From Chitinophagaceae bacterium (GTDB taxonomy: Bacteria > Bacteroidota > Bacteroidia > Chitinophagales > Chitinophagaceae), in the NCBI GenBank assembly GCA_013140985.1, contig JABFRU010000011.1, positions 62,001-126,000 of the forward strand: a stretch of 64,000 nt of DNA, written 5' to 3'. A program made the position numbers and the translations under genes. Positions 60,661-64,000 of this stretch are shown in pieces; position 1 is the stretch's first letter; every line of letters starts with the position of its first letter. A model generated the notes under the pieces. It had not been told where the DNA came from. It saw only the letters and a program-made list of their open reading frames with translations, and did not search any database.

Positions 60661-63600
60661 GTGCCGGCTCGCCTCATCATATCTGGTTGCATTTGCAGTT
60701 TGATCTTGCATGCAAATGCCTGTTTGGCACAGCCGGCCTCACCTAAACTGATGCTGCCTATCGGCAGCAAGCTTGAATTATTATCTGCACAGTTCAGCCC
60801 TGACGGAAAAAGAATTGTAACAGCATCCGCAGATAAAACCGCGATGGTCTGGGACGCCGGTTCGGGAAACCTGCTGCTGGTGCTGGATGATCATAAAGAC
60901 CAGGTGTCTTATGCAGAATACAGCCCGGACGGAGAAAAGATAGTAACAGCCTCCTATGATAATCTCATAAGAGTGTGGGATGCTGAAACGGGAGAACAAT
61001 TATATGCACTGAAAGGACATAAAGATTCTGTGTTCTCGGCCCGGTTTAGCCCCGATGGGAGAAAAATTGTTTCCGCATCGGCTGATGGCACAGCCAAATT
61101 ATGGGATGCCGCCACCCGAAGGCTTATTGCAAATTTAGATGGCCATGAAGCCAAAGTAAATGTTGCGGAGTTTAGTCCTGACGGAAAAAAAATAGTTACT
61201 GCCTCGGTAAATGGTACTGTTGCTATCTGGGATGCAAAGACCGGGGAGGGAAAATATTTAGGAGGTAAACCCGAAGACCAGCACAGGCGTTCGGTAACAT
61301 CGGCAAAATTCAGCCCGGATAACAATTTTATTGTAACTGCCTCATGGGATAAAACAGCAAAGATCTGGGACGTTAAATCCGGAAAACTTTTACAAACACT
61401 GCAAAAACATTCTGATTGGGTGAATTCAGCAGCATTCGGTCCTGATGGGAAAAAAGTGGTAACATCCTCCACGGATAAAAAAGCAATGATTTGGAATGCG
61501 GCTGATGGAAAATTGATATGGACATTGGAGGGTCATAGCAAATCAGTAAGATCTGCCCAATTTTCACCGGATGGAAAAAAAATTATCACCACCTCGTTTG
61601 ATTTTACCAGCAGAATATGGGATGGGGCAACTGGTCATGCTGATACGATCTTGACGGGACATAAAAGAACTGTTTGGTCTGCTGCATTCAGCAAAGACAG
61701 CACAAAAGTTGTTACTGCTTCTTATGATGGCACAGCCAAAGTGTGGGATTGGGCAACCGGCTCTTTGTTAACCGATCTGAAAGGGCATACTAATTGGGTT
61801 TACTCTGCTTTATTTTCTCCTGATGGGAAAAAAATTGTAACGGCTACAGATGATAGTACAGCTAAAATATGGGATGCAGTAACAGGAGATCTCCTGGTAA
61901 ATTTGAGAGGAAATAGCGGATGGGTGCTGTCGGCGAAGTTCAGCCCCGACGGGAAAAAAATAATAGCCACCTATAAAGACAGTACAGTTAAAATCTGGAA
62001 TGCCGGCAGCGGAATTATGGAAACCAGTTTTAGCACCAGGAGATCGAGATTTAAATATGCTGATTATAGTGAGGACGGAAAAAAAGCGGCACTTGTCACG
62101 GGCACGGATTCAATCAGGATTTACGATGCGTTTACTTTTGATACCATCCATGCAAGACTCTGGCATAACGGGGTTTCATCAGCCAAATTCAGCCCGGATG
62201 GTTTAAGAATTATTATAGCATCAGAAAGAGATTCAACAGCAAGGATCTTTGAAACAACAAGCGGAAAATTATTACAAACATTAACCGGTCATGATGATGG
62301 GATGTTATTTGCTGCATTTGGCCCGGACAATAATAAAATTGTAACCACCTCTTTAGACCGGACAGCCATAATCTGGAACAGCGCCGGCATTGCGCTGGAT
62401 ACTTTGATAGGTCATACTGAAAAAGTGATCTGCGCTTCTTTCAGTCCCGATAGTAAAAAACTTGTTACCGCTTCAGAAGATAAAACGGCAAAAGTCTGGA
62501 ACCTGGTCAGCGGCAAACTTCTGTTTACACTAAAAGGCCATAAGGATTGGGTCAATACTGCACAGTTTGATTCCGCAGGAAAAAAAATAATTACAGCATC
62601 AGGTGATAATACCGTTAAAGTCTGGAATGCGGATAATGGAAAGCTGCTTTATACTTTTTTTGCCGTGGACAGTACCGATTATTTAGTGGTTGATCCTTCC
62701 AATCATTTTGATGGCACCGAGAATGCCCGCAACCTTCTTTATTTTACCTGCGGTTCAGAAAAAATAGGCCTCGACCAGGTAAAGGGAGATCTCTGGGTTC
62801 CCAATCTTGCTGAAAGGTTGAATAAAGGTGAGATTATCAAAGAAAAAACGCTGGACCAGCTTGATGTGTGCGGACGCATACCAGAAGTAGAAGTCACCGG
62901 GAGTTCAAACAATGTTTTTCAGTTTAGCATCACCCCCGGCCGCGATAGTTTAGGTGAAACCGTCTTATTCGTTAATGGCATTGAAACGGCCAGGTATAAA
63001 AAAGAGCAGCTGAAAAATAATAACGCTGTGTTTGAATTAGACGTAAGCATGGATTCGCTGAAAAGATTCCTTGTGGCCAATGAAGATAATCTTGTATCCG
63101 TAAAAACATATACGGCAGGCAATACCATTTCTTCCAATGAAGCTAAAATCACAATTGAAAAAGATAGTATCCGGTCTGTTGATAAACCCAATTTTTATGC
63201 AGTACTGATCGGCACCAGCCAGTATAAAAAGCAAATTACAAACAGCGAAACCTTTTTTGACGCGGACATAAGCCTTACTTACCCGGCCATTGATGCAAAA
63301 GCTGTTTCTCAAACAGTGGAAAGAGCCGCCAAAAAAATGTATGGTGATGATCATGTCTTTATGTTCACCCTGACAACCGACAGCACCGATGTACTGAGAC
63401 CTGATAAAAGAACTATAAAACTTATCCTGGATTCCATAGGAAAAAAAGCAACGGCCAATGATATCCTGCTCCTGTTTTTATCCGGACATGGAGTAGTAGA
63501 TGATGAAGACAATGCAGGCCGGTTTTATTACATGACGAAAGATGCGTCCAGTCTCATGGATGAAAAACAATTTTCTGAAGTGGGTATAAGTACTGAAACA

Positions 63601-64000
63601 TTGATGGAATGGATCAGCCCAAAAAACATCCCTGCGCAAAAAAGGATCTTGATACTGGATGCCTGCCATAGCGGCCAGGTCATTAATGACCTGCTGGGGG
63701 CGCATGAGGTCAAAGTAATGGATAAACTGAGCGAAAGGTCGGGCCTGTTCATTTTATCTGCATCGGCCAGCAAACAAAGTGCTTTTGAATCTGATGAGTA
63801 TGAGCATGGCTATCTCACCTATTCTTTATTAAAGGTCATTAAACAACAACCGGATATACTGGATTCAGGAAAAAACCTGAATATAAGCCGGTGGTTCAAT
63901 GCGGCAGGAAGATCGGTGAATGCAATGGCTGAAGAAGAAGGCCGCAGCCAGAAGACCCAGATCTTTTCAGTGATCGATTTCAATATCGGCGAAGTGGACT
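60661..64000 (+). CDS. Exported WD40-repeat protein with caspase-like (C14) domain, cut by window end
   Basis: One frame stays open from GTG 60661 to the window edge. An N-terminal hydrophobic segment ending in CLAQP looks like a signal peptide. Fifteen WD40-type units follow, each with a variant of FSPDGKKIVTAS, then a D.TAKVWD end. A linker region (about 62640-63180) precedes a caspase-fold domain: FYAVLIGTSQYKKQ, LLLFLSGHGVVDDEDN with the catalytic-type His, and RILILDACHSGQV with the Cys nucleophile. It resembles bacterial metacaspase/ortholog-type proteases. The C-terminus is missing. GTG is the only start near the signal peptide, since a stop lies at 60646-60648. Confidence 0.85.
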   Translation, partial: MPARLIISGCICSLILHANACLAQPASPKLMLPIGSKLELLSAQFSPDGKRIVTASADKTAMVWDAGSGNLLLVLDDHKDQVSYAEYSPDGEKIVTASYDNLIRVWDAETGEQLYALKGHKDSVFSARFSPDGRKIVSASADGTAKLWDAATRRLIANLDGHEAKVNVAEFSPDGKKIVTASVNGTVAIWDAKTGEGKYLGGKPEDQHRRSVTSAKFSPDNNFIVTASWDKTAKIWDVKSGKLLQTLQKHSDWVNSAAFGPDGKKVVTSSTDKKAMIWNAADGKLIWTLEGHSKSVRSAQFSPDGKKIITTSFDFTSRIWDGATGHADTILTGHKRTVWSAAFSKDSTKVVTASYDGTAKVWDWATGSLLTDLKGHTNWVYSALFSPDGKKIVTATDDSTAKIWDAVTGDLLVNLRGNSGWVLSAKFSPDGKKIIATYKDSTVKIWNAGSGIMETSFSTRRSRFKYADYSEDGKKAALVTGTDSIRIYDAFTFDTIHARLWHNGVSSAKFSPDGLRIIIASERDSTARIFETTSGKLLQTLTGHDDGMLFAAFGPDNNKIVTTSLDRTAIIWNSAGIALDTLIGHTEKVICASFSPDSKKLVTASEDKTAKVWNLVSGKLLFTLKGHKDWVNTAQFDSAGKKIITASGDNTVKVWNADNGKLLYTFFAVDSTDYLVVDPSNHFDGTENARNLLYFTCGSEKIGLDQVKGDLWVPNLAERLNKGEIIKEKTLDQLDVCGRIPEVEVTGSSNNVFQFSITPGRDSLGETVLFVNGIETARYKKEQLKNNNAVFELDVSMDSLKRFLVANEDNLVSVKTYTAGNTISSNEAKITIEKDSIRSVDKPNFYAVLIGTSQYKKQITNSETFFDADISLTYPAIDAKAVSQTVERAAKKMYGDDHVFMFTLTTDSTDVLRPDKRTIKLILDSIGKKATANDILLLFLSGHGVVDDEDNAGRFYYMTKDASSLMDEKQFSEVGISTETLMEWISPKNIPAQKRILILDACHSGQVINDLLGAHEVKVMDKLSERSGLFILSASASKQSAFESDEYEHGYLTYSLLKVIKQQPDILDSGKNLNISRWFNAAGRSVNAMAEEEGRSQKTQIFSVIDFNIGEVD

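Noticed and set aside
62000-62206. Small plus-strand open frame inside the caspase gene
   Set aside because: It lies in another frame within the long open WD40-caspase frame and has no protein features.
1-64000. tRNA, rRNA, integrase, canonical insertion sequence or toxin-antitoxin pair
   Set aside because: I looked for cloverleaf-like segments and for transposase, integrase or toxin motifs in the translated frames and found none I could support.

Overview
The window reads as chromosome of a Bacteroidota bacterium, most likely of the Chitinophagaceae type. This rests on type IX secretion (T9SS) signatures (a PorP/SprF protein and gliding-type C-terminal sorting domains), two propeller-type sensor kinases, TAnnTTTG-like promoter boxes close to start codons, AT-rich spacers and almost no Shine-Dalgarno sequences. 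I see no rRNA, tRNA, CRISPR array, canonical transposase or phage gene. No gene-free stretch exceeds 300 bases; the longest (about 52308-52593) holds an interspersed palindrome.

Layout. 1-3.9 kb: molybdenum hydroxylase large subunit (xdhB), a small HExxH membrane protein and the maturation factor xdhC. 3.9-6.2 kb: two paralogous M23 peptidases around an SRPBCC protein and a cupin. 6.3-12.3 kb: pnuC and a NadR-like kinase (NAD salvage), a GT39 glycosyltransferase, mtgA, a LysE exporter and a GH3-like adenylase. 12.3-19.6 kb: two four-helix-bundle genes inside inverted repeats, a GT2 fusion, an inositol monophosphatase, thiL, an S41 lipoprotein and a nitrilase-family amidase. 19.7-32.7 kb: PorP/SprF, two giant secreted proteins with type B sorting domains, a LuxR-type regulator, a propeller histidine kinase, and a secreted PQQ-type sugar dehydrogenase. 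32.7-49.8 kb: recX, then a minus-strand cluster of seven genes: propeller LytS-type kinase, LytTR regulator, three proteins built on one shared module, a 1842-residue PKD protein and an outer-membrane barrel, closed by a terminator. 49.9-57.7 kb: an HtrA-like/YbjN-like pair, dnaN, and small lipoprotein, membrane and SH3 genes. 57.7-64 kb: kdsB, a frameshifted GxxExxY gene, kdnB, mobA, and a WD40-caspase protein cut by the window edge.

Two patterns stand out. (1) The cluster at 33.2-49.8 kb looks like a sensor-regulated surface or fibre system. Its secreted proteins share a roughly 119-residue module with an LMQGQNGTQAM signature; one also carries nine GDPxHGVDxKLG repeats plus a 42-bp minisatellite, and two end in a related Cys-rich domain instead of a recognisable T9SS sorting domain. 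(2) The chromosome is peppered with short imperfect palindromes. Three pairs of inverted repeats enclose a single small gene of the four-helix-bundle or GxxExxY families, and two palindromic segments appear to sit in frame inside conserved enzymes (the NadR-like kinase and the amidase). Together these suggest a family of small palindromic mobile elements, with and without cargo.

Functional links: xdhB, xdhC and mobA serve molybdenum enzymes. pnuC and the NadR-like kinase take up and phosphorylate nicotinamide riboside. kdsB beside kdnB points to 8-amino-Kdo in the lipopolysaccharide core. PorP/SprF probably serves export of the neighbouring type B substrates.
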